NCBI RefSeq assembly: GCF_943590815.1
Contig: NZ_CALSBS010000006.1
Location: forward strand, 1 to 64,000
Reading direction: 5' to 3'
Source of the DNA: Pseudocitrobacter vendiensis
GTDB taxonomy: Bacteria > Pseudomonadota > Gammaproteobacteria > Enterobacterales > Enterobacteriaceae
Length of the DNA: 64,000 bases
Program-made: the position numbers and the translations under genes
Part shown: in pieces, positions 11,355 through 21,496 of the stretch
Numbering within the stretch: the first letter of the stretch is position 1
Layout: the number at the start of each line of letters is the position of its first letter
Notes under the pieces: model-generated
What the model was told of the DNA's origin: nothing
The model's input: the letters and a program-made list of their open reading frames with translations, nothing else
The model's database searches: none

Positions 11355-12059
11355 ATGAGCCTCTATCAACGTATTCATGGCGACCTCTGGCGCAATATCT
11401 GGGTGGTGGGCGATCTCCACGGTTGCTACGGGTTATTGATGCACCATCTTGACCGCGTTGCGTTTCAGCCGATGCAGGATCTGCTGATTTCGGTGGGAGA
11501 TTTAATTGATAGGGGAAGTGAAGATCTAGAATGCCTGATGTTGCTGAATCAGCCCTGGTTCCGGGCGGTGCGCGGCAATCATGAGGAGATGATGCTGGAC
11601 GCGCTGGAGGGGAGCGGTCATGCAAATCTGTGGGTGGCCAACGGTGGCGGATGGTATTTTGACCTGAATGTAAACGAGCAACATCGCGTGAAAACGCTGC
11701 TGTATCGTATTGCCGAATTACCGTTGATTATCGAAGTGGTGACCGGGGATAAAAAAATGGTTATCTGTCATGCGGACTACCCGGACGATCATTATGCCTT
11801 CAACAAACCGGTTAACCCTTTTCAGGTGGTGTGGAACCGCCGGCGCATCAACCGCGCCCAGCGCGGTTCCATGAGTTTGATTGGTGGGGCCGATCAGTTT
11901 TTCTTCGGCCACACGCCTGTACGTAAACCCTTTAAATCAGCCAATCAGCTCTACATCGATACGGGCGCCGTGTTTTGCGGCAACCTGACGCTGATTCAGC
12001 TTCAGCATCGCGTTAAAGCTGGTGCTTCTTCAGTAACGCCCGTAACTGGTGATAGGTGA
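11355..12059 (+). CDS. pphA: PrpA/PphA-type serine/threonine protein phosphatase
   Basis: A 234-residue phosphatase of the PPP (calcineurin-like) superfamily. The metal-binding signatures are GDLHGC (about 22-27), GDLIDRG (about 50-56) and RGNHEE (about 78-83), then a late HADYPDD and GHTP. Sequence resembles E. coli PphA (PrpA), which dephosphorylates phosphoproteins and acts in envelope protein-misfolding signalling. A strong AGGAGG lies 7 bases before the ATG. The last 15 or so codons, after NLTLIQLQ where PphA ends, run antisense through the 3' end of pspF. That gives an extra C-terminal tail unlike the family. E. coli has the puu genes here. The symbol is by similarity; it may be a paralogue. 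Confidence 0.8.
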   Translation: MSLYQRIHGDLWRNIWVVGDLHGCYGLLMHHLDRVAFQPMQDLLISVGDLIDRGSEDLECLMLLNQPWFRAVRGNHEEMMLDALEGSGHANLWVANGGGWYFDLNVNEQHRVKTLLYRIAELPLIIEVVTGDKKMVICHADYPDDHYAFNKPVNPFQVVWNRRRINRAQRGSMSLIGGADQFFFGHTPVRKPFKSANQLYIDTGAVFCGNLTLIQLQHRVKAGASSVTPVTGDR

Positions 12060-12987
12060 GCCCAAGCAATTCCGCCGCCTGCTTCTGATTAAACCGCGCC
12101 TGCTGCAAACTCTTTTGCAGCAGATCTTTTTCCTGATCCAACTGAAACTGGCGTAAATCGAGCGGTAATTCAGGCGCGTTCTGGCTGCTTTTTTCTACGG
12201 CTTTTGGCTCACTTTGCCGTTGAAACGGATCGATAATAATGTCGTCCAGCGGGATGTCGCTGCTGCCATGGCGATAGACCGAGCGCTCTACAACGTTTTT
12301 CAGTTCGCGAATATTCCCTGGCCAGCGATAGCCCATCAATGTTTCGCGTGCGTGCTCGGTGAAACCTGGAAACAGCGGCATTCCGAGCTCACGACACATC
12401 TGAATAGCGAAATGATTCGCCATTAACATGATATCGCTTTGACGTTCACGTAGCGGCGGCAGTTGCACCACATCAAAAGCTAACCGGTCAAGCAGGTCGG
12501 CGCGGAACGTACCGTCTTCCACCATCTGCGGTAAATCGGCGTTGGTGGCGCACACCAGACGCACATTAACCTGCAACGGCTGGCTGCCGCCGACGCGCTC
12601 CAGCTCGCCATATTCAATCACGCGCAGCAGTTTTTCCTGCACCAGCATCGGCGCGGTCGCCAGCTCATCAAGAAACAGTGTGCCGCCGTCAGCGCGTTCA
12701 AAACGCCCCGGGTGGCGCTTTTGCGCGCCGGTAAATGCGCCTGCTTCGTGGCCGAATAACTCCGAATCAAGCAGATTTTCATTTAGCGCCGCGCAGTTAA
12801 GCGAGATAAACGGCCCTTGCCAGCAGGAGGAGAGATAATGCAGACGGTTAGCAATCAGCTCTTTCCCCGTACCGCGTTCACCGATGATTAACACCGGTTT
12901 ATCCAGTGGCGCGAGGCGTGAAACCTGCTCCAGTACTTCCAGAAAGCGGTTGGCTTCGCCGAGAAGATTGTCTTTGTATTCTGCCAT
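12013..12987 (-). CDS. pspF: Phage shock protein operon transcriptional activator PspF
   Basis: A 324-residue sigma-54 enhancer-binding protein without a receiver domain. It is a AAA+ ATPase (about 1-240) with Walker A GERGTGKE (37-44), the sigma-54-contacting GAFTGA loop (about 85-90) and Walker B FLDELA. The C-terminus (about 285-324) is a Fis-type helix-turn-helix. PspA inhibits it when the envelope is intact. The start was set at MAEYKDN, five codons into the longest frame, to match the family. It is divergent from pspA, and its 3' end overlaps the convergent phosphatase gene by 47 bases. Confidence 0.97.
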   Translation of the reverse strand: MAEYKDNLLGEANRFLEVLEQVSRLAPLDKPVLIIGERGTGKELIANRLHYLSSCWQGPFISLNCAALNENLLDSELFGHEAGAFTGAQKRHPGRFERADGGTLFLDELATAPMLVQEKLLRVIEYGELERVGGSQPLQVNVRLVCATNADLPQMVEDGTFRADLLDRLAFDVVQLPPLRERQSDIMLMANHFAIQMCRELGMPLFPGFTEHARETLMGYRWPGNIRELKNVVERSVYRHGSSDIPLDDIIIDPFQRQSEPKAVEKSSQNAPELPLDLRQFQLDQEKDLLQKSLQQARFNQKQAAELLGLTYHQLRALLKKHQL

Positions 12988-13067
12988 GATGAAATTCACC
13001 ACTTGTTAGTGTAATTCGCTAATTCACTCTACGTCTAAAGCGGGTGAATTTCAATCACCTTAAGTAG

Positions 13068-13102
13068 AATCAATAAGATACAAAGTTGGCACGCGAATTG
13101 TA
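13068..13102 (+). promoter_or_regulatory. Sigma-54 promoter of pspA with IHF-like site
   Basis: TGGCACG at 13087-13093 (-24) and TTGTA at 13098-13102 (-12) match the sigma-54 consensus with correct spacing, and the known E. coli pspA promoter. Just upstream, AATCAATAAGATA (13068-13080) resembles an IHF site. The stretch 13003-13067 should hold the PspF enhancer sites, which I cannot delimit by eye. Confidence 0.85.
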
Positions 13103-13129
13103 TTATCCATACAGCAGGCTAATGCCTAA

Positions 13130-13822
<693 letters not shown>

Positions 13823-13873
13823 TTATTCAGGCGGCACGCGGCGTGCCGCTGCTCATCATTGTAAGGAGTACCT

Positions 13874-14098
13874 ATGAGCGCGCTTTTTCTTGCCATTCCG
13901 CTGACACTGTTTATGTTGTTTGTTCTGCCGGTATGGATTTGGCTGCATTATAGCAACCGCTCACGCAGCAGTGGATTAACGCAAAATGAACAGCAACGTC
14001 TGTTACGCCTCACCGATGATGCCCAGCGTATGCGCGAACGTATCCAGGCACTTGAAGCCATTCTGGACGCTGAGCACCCGAACTGGAGGGATAAATAA
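13874..14098 (+). CDS. pspB: Phage shock protein B
   Basis: A 74-residue protein with one N-terminal transmembrane helix (about 4-24) and a cytoplasmic coiled-coil tail (about 40-70). It acts with PspC to sense inner-membrane stress and draw PspA away from PspF. AAGGAG precedes the ATG. Its stop overlaps the pspC ATG (TAATG). Confidence 0.96.
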   Translation: MSALFLAIPLTLFMLFVLPVWIWLHYSNRSRSSGLTQNEQQRLLRLTDDAQRMRERIQALEAILDAEHPNWRDK

Positions 14099-14454
14099 TG
14101 GCCTTAGATTTTAATAAAAAACTGTGGCGTATCCCCCCGCAGGGCATGGTGAAAGGGGTTTGCGCAGGTATTGCCCACTACCTGGATGTCCCGGTAAAGC
14201 TGGTGCGAATTATCACCGTGCTGGCGATGTTATTTGGCCTGTTTTTCTTTGTGGTTGTCGCCTACCTCATTCTGACTTTCGCGCTTGATCCGATCCCCGA
14301 AGGTGCGATGGGCGAGGCGAATAGCCCTACCAGCAGTGAATTGTTGGATGCGGTGGATGCACAGCTTGCGGCAGGCGAACAGCGCCTGCGTGAGATGGAA
14401 CGCTACGTCACGTCCGATACTTTTTCACTGCGTAGCCGTTTTCGTCAACTGTAA
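14098..14454 (+). CDS. pspC: Phage shock protein C
   Basis: A 118-residue inner-membrane protein with a PspC domain: a cytoplasmic N-terminus containing MVKGVCAGIAHYLDVPVKLV (about 18-37), a long hydrophobic segment (about 38-65), and a C-terminal leucine-zipper-like helix. It is the membrane partner of PspB and can contact PspA directly. Translation is coupled to pspB by a 1-base overlap. Confidence 0.96.
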   Translation: MALDFNKKLWRIPPQGMVKGVCAGIAHYLDVPVKLVRIITVLAMLFGLFFFVVVAYLILTFALDPIPEGAMGEANSPTSSELLDAVDAQLAAGEQRLREMERYVTSDTFSLRSRFRQL

Positions 14455-14466
14455 TTGAGGATACAC

Positions 14467-14697
14467 ATGAATACTCGCTGGCAACGTGCCGGGCAACAGG
14501 TAAAACCCGGTTTAAAAATCGCAGGTAAACTGGTGCTTCTGACCGCGTTACGTTACGGCCCGGCAGGGGTTGCTGGCTGGGCGGTGAAATCTGTCGCCCG
14601 ACGTCCGTTGAAGATGCTTCTGGCCGTGGCGCTGGAGCCTTTACTCAGCCGCGCGGCGGCGAAACTGTCTAAGCGTTACGCCGGACAGAAACGTTAA
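14467..14697 (+). CDS. pspD: Phage shock protein D
   Basis: A 76-residue peripheral inner-membrane protein of the PspD family, recognisable by [12 protein letters not shown] and [21 protein letters not shown]. The start is the ATG at 14467 with GAGG 9 bases upstream. Its role in the phage-shock response is minor and not well defined. In E. coli the rhodanese gene pspE follows; no such frame lies between pspD and ycjM here. Confidence 0.93.
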   Translation: MNTRWQRAGQQVKPGLKIAGKLVLLTALRYGPAGVAGWAVKSVARRPLKMLLAVALEPLLSRAAAKLSKRYAGQKR

Positions 14698-14820
14698 CCG
14701 TATTTACGCTAAAAAATAACATTCAATTCATACTCCTGCCATTAATTTGCGGCAGCTCACAAATACGATTTTTGGGCTGCTCAATCTCCTTTTAACCCTC
14801 TTTTTACGACACCTGGTTTA

Positions 14821-14872
14821 TTGACAGTCTATTTTTCGCAGAGTAGTCTTCTCATTCGTGGGACCGCTACCA
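14821..14872 (+). promoter_or_regulatory. ycjM promoter and YcjW-type operator
   Basis: TTGACA at 14821-14826 and TAGTCT at 14844-14849 are spaced by 17 bases and form a sigma-70 promoter. About 10 bases downstream, TGGGACCGCTACCA (14859-14872) is an imperfect palindrome with a central CG, typical of LacI-family operators. The same 14 bases recur at 24783-24796. The position, over the transcription start, fits repression by YcjW. The pairing with YcjW is inferred from the cluster. Confidence 0.65.
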
Positions 14873-14885
14873 TGGAAAGAGGAAA

Positions 14886-16562
14886 ATGGACCAAACAATC
14901 AAAAATCTACTTTTAAACATCTATGGAGAGTCATTTCCGCAGACTTACCTTGAAAAGCTCGGAAAGCGTATTGATAACGCCAGAGAATTTATTAAAACAA
15001 ATAAGTCTCACTGGGATGAAAGCGATGTCGTCCTGATTACGTACGCCGATAAATTTAGTAGTGAGGGTAAAAAACCGCTTCCAACCTTCAATTACTTTTA
15101 TCGTAAATGGCTGGGGGATATTTTCTCTCATGTCCATTTGTTGCCATTTTACCCATGGTCATCTGATGATGGATTTTCGGTAATTGATTATCATCAGGTC
15201 GCCAGTGAAGCAGGGGAGTGGCAGGATATTCAGCAGCTCGGTGAATGCAGTCATTTGATGTTTGATTTTGTCTGCAACCACATGTCGGCTAAAAGTGAAT
15301 GGTTTAAAAACTATTTACAACAAAAGCCAGGCTTTGAAGACTTTTTCATTGCTGTTGACCCGCAAACCGATCTTAGCGCCGTCACTCGCCCACGCGCGTT
15401 ACCCTTATTAACGCCGTTTAAAATGCACGATAATTCAACGCGCCATTTATGGACGACCTTTAGCGACGATCAAATTGACCTCAATTATCGCAGCCCAGAT
15501 GTATTACTGGCGATGGTAGATGTGCTGTTGTGTTACCTGGAAAAAGGCGCAGAGTATGTCCGTCTGGACGCCGTTGGCTTTATGTGGAAAGAGCCGGGAA
15601 CGTGTTGCATCCACCTGGATAAAACACATCAAATTATCAAACTGTTACGCGCCATTACTGACAGCGTCGCGCCGGGGACGGTCATCATTACTGAGACCAA
15701 TGTCCCGCATAAAGACAACATTGCTTACTTTGGCAACGGCGATGACGAAGCGCATATGGTGTACCAGTTCTCACTGCCGCCGCTGGTGTTACATGCGGTG
15801 CAAAAACAGAACGTCGAGGCGCTGTGCCAGTGGGCGCAAAGTCTGACGTTGCCTTCCAGCAAAACCACCTGGTTTAACTTCCTCGCGTCTCATGATGGTA
15901 TTGGGCTTAACCCACTGCGAGGCTTGTTGCCTGAAAGCGAGATATTAGCGCTAGTCGAGGCGTTACAGCAGGAAGGGGCATTAGTAAACTGGAAAAATAA
16001 TCCCGATGGTACGCGCAGTCCGTATGAAATGAATGTGACCTACATGGACGCATTGAGCCATCGCGATTGCAGTGACGAAGAACGCTGTGCCCGGTTTATT
16101 CTTGCTCATGCCATATTGTTAACCTTTCCCGGTGTGCCTGCTGTCTATATTCAAAGTATTCTGGGTTCGCGTAATGATTACGCTGGTGTCGAAAAACTGG
16201 GATATAACCGTGCGATTAACCGTAAAAAATATCGTAGTGAAGAGATAGCCAGTGAACTGAACGATGAAACGACACTCAGGCACGCAGTATATCATCAATT
16301 GTCGCATTTAATTACGCTTCGTCGCCGTCATAAAGAATTTCATCCGGATAATAGTTTTACCATTGATACGGTTAATTCATCTGTAATGCGTATTCGAAGA
16401 AGCACTGCAACCGGTGATTATCTGACGGGGTTGTTTAATGTCAGTGAAAATATTCAGCATATAAATATTACTGACCTGCACGGTCAGGATCTGATTAGTG
16501 AAGTTGATATAGTGGGTAATGAAATAACGCTGCGCCCCTGGCAGGTTATGTGGATTAAATAA
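14886..16562 (+). CDS. ycjM: Glucosylglycerate phosphorylase YcjM
   Basis: A 558-residue GH13 enzyme of the sucrose-phosphorylase-like subfamily. The E. coli YcjM is a 2-O-alpha-glucosylglycerate phosphorylase giving alpha-glucose 1-phosphate and glycerate. The nucleophile Asp is in YVRLDAVGF, the acid/base Glu in IITETNV, and the third Asp in LASHDGIG. AGAGG lies 5 bases before the ATG. First gene of the ycj operon. The first 200 bases are AT-richer than the psp genes next door, and the cluster may have been acquired as a unit. Confidence 0.92.
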   Translation: MDQTIKNLLLNIYGESFPQTYLEKLGKRIDNAREFIKTNKSHWDESDVVLITYADKFSSEGKKPLPTFNYFYRKWLGDIFSHVHLLPFYPWSSDDGFSVIDYHQVASEAGEWQDIQQLGECSHLMFDFVCNHMSAKSEWFKNYLQQKPGFEDFFIAVDPQTDLSAVTRPRALPLLTPFKMHDNSTRHLWTTFSDDQIDLNYRSPDVLLAMVDVLLCYLEKGAEYVRLDAVGFMWKEPGTCCIHLDKTHQIIKLLRAITDSVAPGTVIITETNVPHKDNIAYFGNGDDEAHMVYQFSLPPLVLHAVQKQNVEALCQWAQSLTLPSSKTTWFNFLASHDGIGLNPLRGLLPESEILALVEALQQEGALVNWKNNPDGTRSPYEMNVTYMDALSHRDCSDEERCARFILAHAILLTFPGVPAVYIQSILGSRNDYAGVEKLGYNRAINRKKYRSEEIASELNDETTLRHAVYHQLSHLITLRRRHKEFHPDNSFTIDTVNSSVMRIRRSTATGDYLTGLFNVSENIQHINITDLHGQDLISEVDIVGNEITLRPWQVMWIK

Positions 16563-16575
16563 AAAGGAACATCTC

Positions 16576-17868
16576 ATGATTAAATCAAAAATCGTGCTGT
16601 TATCAGCACTGGTTTCCTGCGCCCTGATTTCAGGCTGTAAAGAAGAAAATAAAACGAATGTCTCCATCGAGTTTATGCATTCTTCGGTGGAACAGGAACG
16701 CCAGGCGGTAATTAGTCAGTTAATTGCGCGTTTTGAAAAAGAAAACCCAGGCATCACTGTTAAACAAGTGCCGGTGGAAGAAGATGCCTATAACACCAAA
16801 GTCATCACCCTTTCCCGTAGCGGCTCGCTGCCGGAAGTGATCGAAACCAGCCATGACTACGCGAAAGTGATGGACAAAGAACAGCTTATCGATCGCAAAG
16901 CGGTTGCTACGGTCATCAGTAATGTCGGTGAAGGCGCGTTTTATGACGGCGTTCTGCGGATTGTGCGCACCGAAGATGGTAGCGCCTGGACCGGTGTTCC
17001 TGTCAGCGCATGGATTGGCGGTATCTGGTATCGCAAAGATGTGCTGGCAAAAGCCGGGCTGGATGAGCCGAAAAACTGGCAACAGTTGCTGGATGTCGCA
17101 CAGAAACTGAACGATCCGGCGAATAAAAAATACGGTATTGCACTGCCGACGGCAGAAAGCGTACTGACGGAACAATCGTTCTCTCAGTTTGCGTTATCCA
17201 ATCAGGCCAACGTTTTTAACGCCGAAGGCAAAATCACCCTTGATACGCCGGAGATGATGCAGGCGCTGACCTATTACCGCGACCTTGCTGCCAACACCAT
17301 GCCGGGTTCTAACGACATTATGGAAGTGAAAGACGCCTTTATGAACGGCACCGCGCCGATGGCGATTTACTCCACCTATATCCTTCCGGCTGTGATTAAA
17401 GAAGGTGACCCGAAAAATGTCGGTTTCGTGGTGCCAACCGAGAAAAACTCGGCGGTCTACGGCATGTTGACCTCGCTGACCATTACCGCCGGGCAAAAGA
17501 GCGAAGAGACGGAAGCGGCAGAAAAATTTGTCACCTTTATGGAGCAGGCGGACAACATTGCCGACTGGGTGATGATGTCGCCAGGCGCGGCGCTGCCGGT
17601 GAACAAAGCGGTTGTGACGACTGCCACCTGGAAAGATAACGACGTGATTAAGGCGCTGGGAGACTTGCCGAATCAGTTGATTAGCGAACTGCCAAACATT
17701 CAGGTCTTTGGTGCGGTAGGGGACAAAAACTTTACCCGCATGGGCGATGTGACGGGGTCTGGTGTGGTGAGTTCAATGGTGCATAACGTCACCGTGGGGA
17801 AAGCCGATCTCTCAACCACGCTGCAAGCGAGCCAGAAAAAGCTGGATGAACTGATCGAACAGCACTAA
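16576..17868 (+). CDS. ycjN: Sugar ABC transporter substrate-binding lipoprotein YcjN
   Basis: A 430-residue extracellular solute-binding protein of family 1 (maltose-binding type). The lipoprotein signal peptide ends in the lipobox LISGC (Cys near residue 21), so it is anchored to a membrane facing the periplasm. It starts 14 bases after ycjM and delivers its ligand to YcjO and YcjP. The ligand is probably a glucoside handled by YcjM or YcjT; this is inferred from context. Confidence 0.93.
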   Translation: MIKSKIVLLSALVSCALISGCKEENKTNVSIEFMHSSVEQERQAVISQLIARFEKENPGITVKQVPVEEDAYNTKVITLSRSGSLPEVIETSHDYAKVMDKEQLIDRKAVATVISNVGEGAFYDGVLRIVRTEDGSAWTGVPVSAWIGGIWYRKDVLAKAGLDEPKNWQQLLDVAQKLNDPANKKYGIALPTAESVLTEQSFSQFALSNQANVFNAEGKITLDTPEMMQALTYYRDLAANTMPGSNDIMEVKDAFMNGTAPMAIYSTYILPAVIKEGDPKNVGFVVPTEKNSAVYGMLTSLTITAGQKSEETEAAEKFVTFMEQADNIADWVMMSPGAALPVNKAVVTTATWKDNDVIKALGDLPNQLISELPNIQVFGAVGDKNFTRMGDVTGSGVVSSMVHNVTVGKADLSTTLQASQKKLDELIEQH

Positions 17869-17888
17869 TCCCAGGACAGGAATCCGCA

Positions 17889-18770
17889 ATGAACAGGCTT
17901 TTTTCAGGTCGTTCCGATATGCCCTTTGCGCTGCTGCTTCTCGCGCCCAGCTTATTACTGCTGGGCGGTCTGGTGGCGTGGCCAATGGTGTCGAATATCG
18001 AAATCAGTTTTTTACGTCTGCCGCTCAATCCCAACATCGAGGCAACGTTTGTTGGGGTGAGCAACTATGTGCGTATTCTCTCCGATCCCGGCTTCTGGCA
18101 CTCGCTGTGGATGACGGTCTGGTATACCGCGCTGGTGGTGGCAGGTAGCACCGTGCTCGGCCTGGCGGTGGCGATGTTTTTCAACCGCGAGTTTCGCCTG
18201 CGCAAAACCGCGCGTTCGTTGGTAATCCTCTCCTACGTAACGCCGTCCATTTCGCTGGTGTTCGCCTGGAAATACATGTTCAACAACGGCTACGGCATTG
18301 TGAACTACCTCGGCGTCGATCTTCTGCATCTCTATGAGCAGGCGCCGCTGTGGTTCGATAACCCGGGCAGTAGTTTTGTGCTGGTGGTGCTGTTCGCCAT
18401 CTGGCGCTACTTCCCGTATGCCTTTATCTCGTTTCTGGCGATTTTGCAGACCATTGATAAATCGCTGTACGAAGCGGCAGAGATGGACGGCGCGAATGCC
18501 TGGCAACGGTTTCGCATCGTCACGCTGCCCGCGATTATGCCGGTCCTGGCGACGGTGGTGACTCTGCGTACCATCTGGATGTTCTACATGTTCGCTGACG
18601 TTTATTTGCTGACGACCAAGGTCGATATTCTCGGCGTCTATCTCTACAAAACCGCCTTTGCCTTTAATGACTTAGGGAAAGCGGCGGCGATCTCAGTGGT
18701 GCTCTTCATCATTATTTTCGCTGTCATTCTGCTGACCAGAAAACGGGTGAACCTCAATGGCAACAAATAA
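17889..18770 (+). CDS. ycjO: Sugar ABC transporter permease YcjO
   Basis: A 293-residue MalF/UgpA-type permease with six predicted helices, the first at about 15-36. The EAA coupling loop EAAEMDGANAWQRF lies near residues 197-210. It overlaps the start of ycjP by 14 bases. It forms a heterodimeric inner-membrane channel with YcjP. Confidence 0.93.
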   Translation: MNRLFSGRSDMPFALLLLAPSLLLLGGLVAWPMVSNIEISFLRLPLNPNIEATFVGVSNYVRILSDPGFWHSLWMTVWYTALVVAGSTVLGLAVAMFFNREFRLRKTARSLVILSYVTPSISLVFAWKYMFNNGYGIVNYLGVDLLHLYEQAPLWFDNPGSSFVLVVLFAIWRYFPYAFISFLAILQTIDKSLYEAAEMDGANAWQRFRIVTLPAIMPVLATVVTLRTIWMFYMFADVYLLTTKVDILGVYLYKTAFAFNDLGKAAAISVVLFIIIFAVILLTRKRVNLNGNK

Positions 18771-19599
18771 ACGCACACTCAGTCGCATCGGTTTTTACTG
18801 CGGGCTGGCGCTGTTTCTCATCATCACGCTGTTTCCGTTTTTTGTGATGCTGATGACCTCGTTCAAAAGCGCGAAAGAGGCGATCTCGCTGCATCCTACG
18901 CTGCTGCCACAGCAGTGGACGCTGGAGCATTACGTCGACATTTTTAACCCGGTGATTTTCCCGTTTGTCGATTATTTCCGTAACAGCCTGGTGGTGTCGG
19001 TAGTTTCATCCGTGATAGCAGTATTTCTCGGCATTCTCGGGGCTTACGCGCTTTCCCGCCTGCGCTTTAAAGGGCGAATGACCATCAACGCCAGCTTTTA
19101 CACGGTGTACATGTTCTCCGGCATTTTGCTGGTGGTGCCGCTGTTCAAAATCATCACCGCGCTTGGCGTTTACGACACCGAGATGGCGCTGATCATCACC
19201 ATGGTGACGCAAACCCTGCCTACCGCTGTGTTTATGCTGAAAAGCTACTTCGACACCATCCCCGATGAAATCGAAGAAGCGGCGATGATGGATGGCCTCA
19301 ACCGGCTGCAAATCATCTTCCGCATCACGGTACCGCTGGCGATGTCCGGGCTGATATCCGTGTTCGTCTACTGCTTTATGGTGGCGTGGAACGACTATCT
19401 GTTTGCCTCGATTTTCCTCTCCAGCGCCAGCAATTTCACTTTACCGGTAGGCCTGAACGCGCTGTTCAGTACCCCTGATTACATCTGGGGCCGAATGATG
19501 GCGGCCTCGCTGGTGACCGCATTGCCGGTGGTGATTATGTATGCACTTTCGGAACGTTTTATTAAGAGTGGTTTGACCGCCGGTGGCGTGAAGGGCTAA
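18757..19599 (+). CDS. ycjP: Sugar ABC transporter permease YcjP
   Basis: A 280-residue MalG/UgpE-type permease with six helices and the coupling loop EAAMMDGLNRLQIIF near residues 172-186. It starts inside the 3' end of ycjO. Its ATPase partner is most likely YcjV, encoded at the end of the same operon. Confidence 0.93.
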   Translation: MATNKRTLSRIGFYCGLALFLIITLFPFFVMLMTSFKSAKEAISLHPTLLPQQWTLEHYVDIFNPVIFPFVDYFRNSLVVSVVSSVIAVFLGILGAYALSRLRFKGRMTINASFYTVYMFSGILLVVPLFKIITALGVYDTEMALIITMVTQTLPTAVFMLKSYFDTIPDEIEEAAMMDGLNRLQIIFRITVPLAMSGLISVFVYCFMVAWNDYLFASIFLSSASNFTLPVGLNALFSTPDYIWGRMMAASLVTALPVVIMYALSERFIKSGLTAGGVKG

Positions 19600-19629
19600 A
19601 GCGGCCAGTTTCTTGACAAGGAGTTTTAC

Positions 19630-20682
19630 ATGAAAAAGTTAGTAGCCACAGCACCGCGCGTTGCTGCGCTGGTGGAGTATGAAGACAGGGCGATTTCAGC
19701 CAATGAAGTGAAGATCCGCGTGCGGTTCGGCGCGCCGAAACACGGGACGGAAGTGGTCGATTTTCGCGCCGCCAGCCCATTTATCGATGAAGACTTTAAT
19801 GGCGAATGGCAGATGTTCACCCCGCGTCCGGCAGATGCGCCGCGCGGCATTGAGTTTGGCAAGTTCCAGCTTGGCAACATGGTGGTTGGCGACATTATCG
19901 AGTGCGGCAGCGAGGTTACCGACTACGCGGTGGGCGACAGCGTATGCGGCTACGGCCCGCTTTCCGAAACGGTCATCATTAACGCGGTGAATAACTACAA
20001 ACTGCGCAAAATGCCGCAAGGTAGCTCGTGGAAAAACGCCGTCTGTTACGACCCAGCGCAGTTTGCCATGAGCGGCGTGCGCGATGCCAACGTGCGCGTG
20101 GGCGATTTTGTGGTGGTAGTCGGGCTTGGCGCGATTGGTCAAATTGCCATTCAACTGGCAAAACGCGCTGGCGCGTCGGTGGTGATTGGTGTCGATCCTA
20201 TCGCTCATCGCTGTGATATTGCCCGTCGCCACGGGGCGGATTTCTGCCTTAACCCCATTGGCACGGATGTAGGCAAAGAGATTAAAACGCTGACCGGCAA
20301 GCAGGGTGCCGATGTGATTATCGAAACCAGCGGCTACGCCGACGCGCTGCAATCGGCACTGCGCGGCCTGGCTTATGGCGGCACCATCTCGTATGTCGCA
20401 TTTGCCAAACCATTTGCCGAAGGTTTTAACCTCGGACGCGAAGCGCATTTCAACAACGCCAAAATTGTCTTCTCTCGTGCGTGCAGTGAACCGAACCCGG
20501 ATTATCCGCGCTGGAGCCGCAAGCGTATTGAAGAAACCTGCTGGGAACTGCTGATGAACGGTTATCTCAATTGTGAAGATTTAATCGACCCGGTGGTGAC
20601 CTTTGCTAACAGCCCGGAAAGCTACATGCAGTATGTCGACCAGCATCCGGAACAGAGCATCAAAATGGGCGTAACTTTTTAA
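19630..20682 (+). CDS. ycjQ: NAD-dependent guloside 3-dehydrogenase YcjQ
   Basis: A 350-residue medium-chain dehydrogenase of the zinc-dependent alcohol dehydrogenase superfamily. The nucleotide-binding Rossmann motif GLGAIGQIA is near residues 169-177. In E. coli YcjQ interconverts D-gulosides and their 3-keto forms with NAD(H), working with YcjS and YcjR to turn glucosides into gulosides via 3-keto intermediates. AAGGAG precedes the ATG. Confidence 0.9.
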   Translation: MKKLVATAPRVAALVEYEDRAISANEVKIRVRFGAPKHGTEVVDFRAASPFIDEDFNGEWQMFTPRPADAPRGIEFGKFQLGNMVVGDIIECGSEVTDYAVGDSVCGYGPLSETVIINAVNNYKLRKMPQGSSWKNAVCYDPAQFAMSGVRDANVRVGDFVVVVGLGAIGQIAIQLAKRAGASVVIGVDPIAHRCDIARRHGADFCLNPIGTDVGKEIKTLTGKQGADVIIETSGYADALQSALRGLAYGGTISYVAFAKPFAEGFNLGREAHFNNAKIVFSRACSEPNPDYPRWSRKRIEETCWELLMNGYLNCEDLIDPVVTFANSPESYMQYVDQHPEQSIKMGVTF

Positions 20683-20698
20683 TTCTAAGGACGGAAAA

Positions 20699-21487
20699 AT
20701 GAAAATCGGCACACAGAATCAGGCCTTCTTTCCGGAAAATATTCTGGAGAAATTTCGTTATATCAAAGAGATGGGTTTTGATGGTTTTGAGATTGACGGC
20801 AAACTGCTGGTCAACAATCTCGAAGAAGTCAAAGCAGCGATCAAAGAAACCGGTTTACCGGTGACCACTGCCTGCGGCGGCTATGACGGCTGGATTGGCG
20901 ACTTTATCGAAGAGCGTCGTCTTAATGGTTTAACGCAGATCGAGCGCATTCTTGAGGCGCTGGCGGAAGTGGGCGGCAAAGGTATTGTCGTTCCAGCAGC
21001 GTGGGGCATGTTTACCTTTCGCTTACCGCCGATGACCTCGCCGCGCAGCCTGGACGGCGATCGTCAAATGGTGAGCGATTCCCTGCGTTTCCTGGAGAAG
21101 GTAGCCGCGCGTACCGGAACGGTGGTGTATCTCGAACCGCTAAACCGCTATCAGGACCACATGATCAACACGCTCGCCGATGCTCGTCGTTACATCGTCG
21201 AAAACAACCTTAAACATGTGCAGATTATCGGCGATTTCTATCACATGAACATCGAAGAGGATAACCTGGCGCAGGCGCTGCATGACAACCGTGACCTGCT
21301 TGGTCATGTGCATATTGCCGATAACCATCGCTATCAGCCGGGCAGCGGCACCCTCGATTTCCACGCGCTGTTTGAACAGCTGCGCGCCGATAACTATCAG
21401 GGCTATGTGGTGTATGAAGGGCGCATTCGGGCAGAAGATCCTGCTCAGGCGTACCGTGATTCTTTGGCCTGGTTGCGCACCTGCTAA
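20699..21487 (+). CDS. ycjR: 3-keto-glucoside C4 epimerase YcjR
   Basis: A 262-residue xylose isomerase-like TIM-barrel protein. Metal ligands typical for the family lie in VVYLEPLNRY (Glu about residue 145), IGDFYHMN (about 178-185) and the late VVYEGRI. In E. coli YcjR epimerises 3-keto-glucosides to 3-keto-gulosides. It lies between the two 3-dehydrogenases YcjQ and YcjS, 16 bases after ycjQ. Confidence 0.9.
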   Translation: MKIGTQNQAFFPENILEKFRYIKEMGFDGFEIDGKLLVNNLEEVKAAIKETGLPVTTACGGYDGWIGDFIEERRLNGLTQIERILEALAEVGGKGIVVPAAWGMFTFRLPPMTSPRSLDGDRQMVSDSLRFLEKVAARTGTVVYLEPLNRYQDHMINTLADARRYIVENNLKHVQIIGDFYHMNIEEDNLAQALHDNRDLLGHVHIADNHRYQPGSGTLDFHALFEQLRADNYQGYVVYEGRIRAEDPAQAYRDSLAWLRTC

Positions 21488-21496
21488 GAGGTCTTT

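Noticed and set aside
11308-11625. 105-residue minus-strand frame over the phosphatase start
   Set aside because: It is antisense to a well-supported gene, and its composition is that of a shadow frame.
14698-14885. Possible remnant of pspE
   Set aside because: No rhodanese motif or partial frame was seen; the stretch looks like promoter DNA for ycjM.
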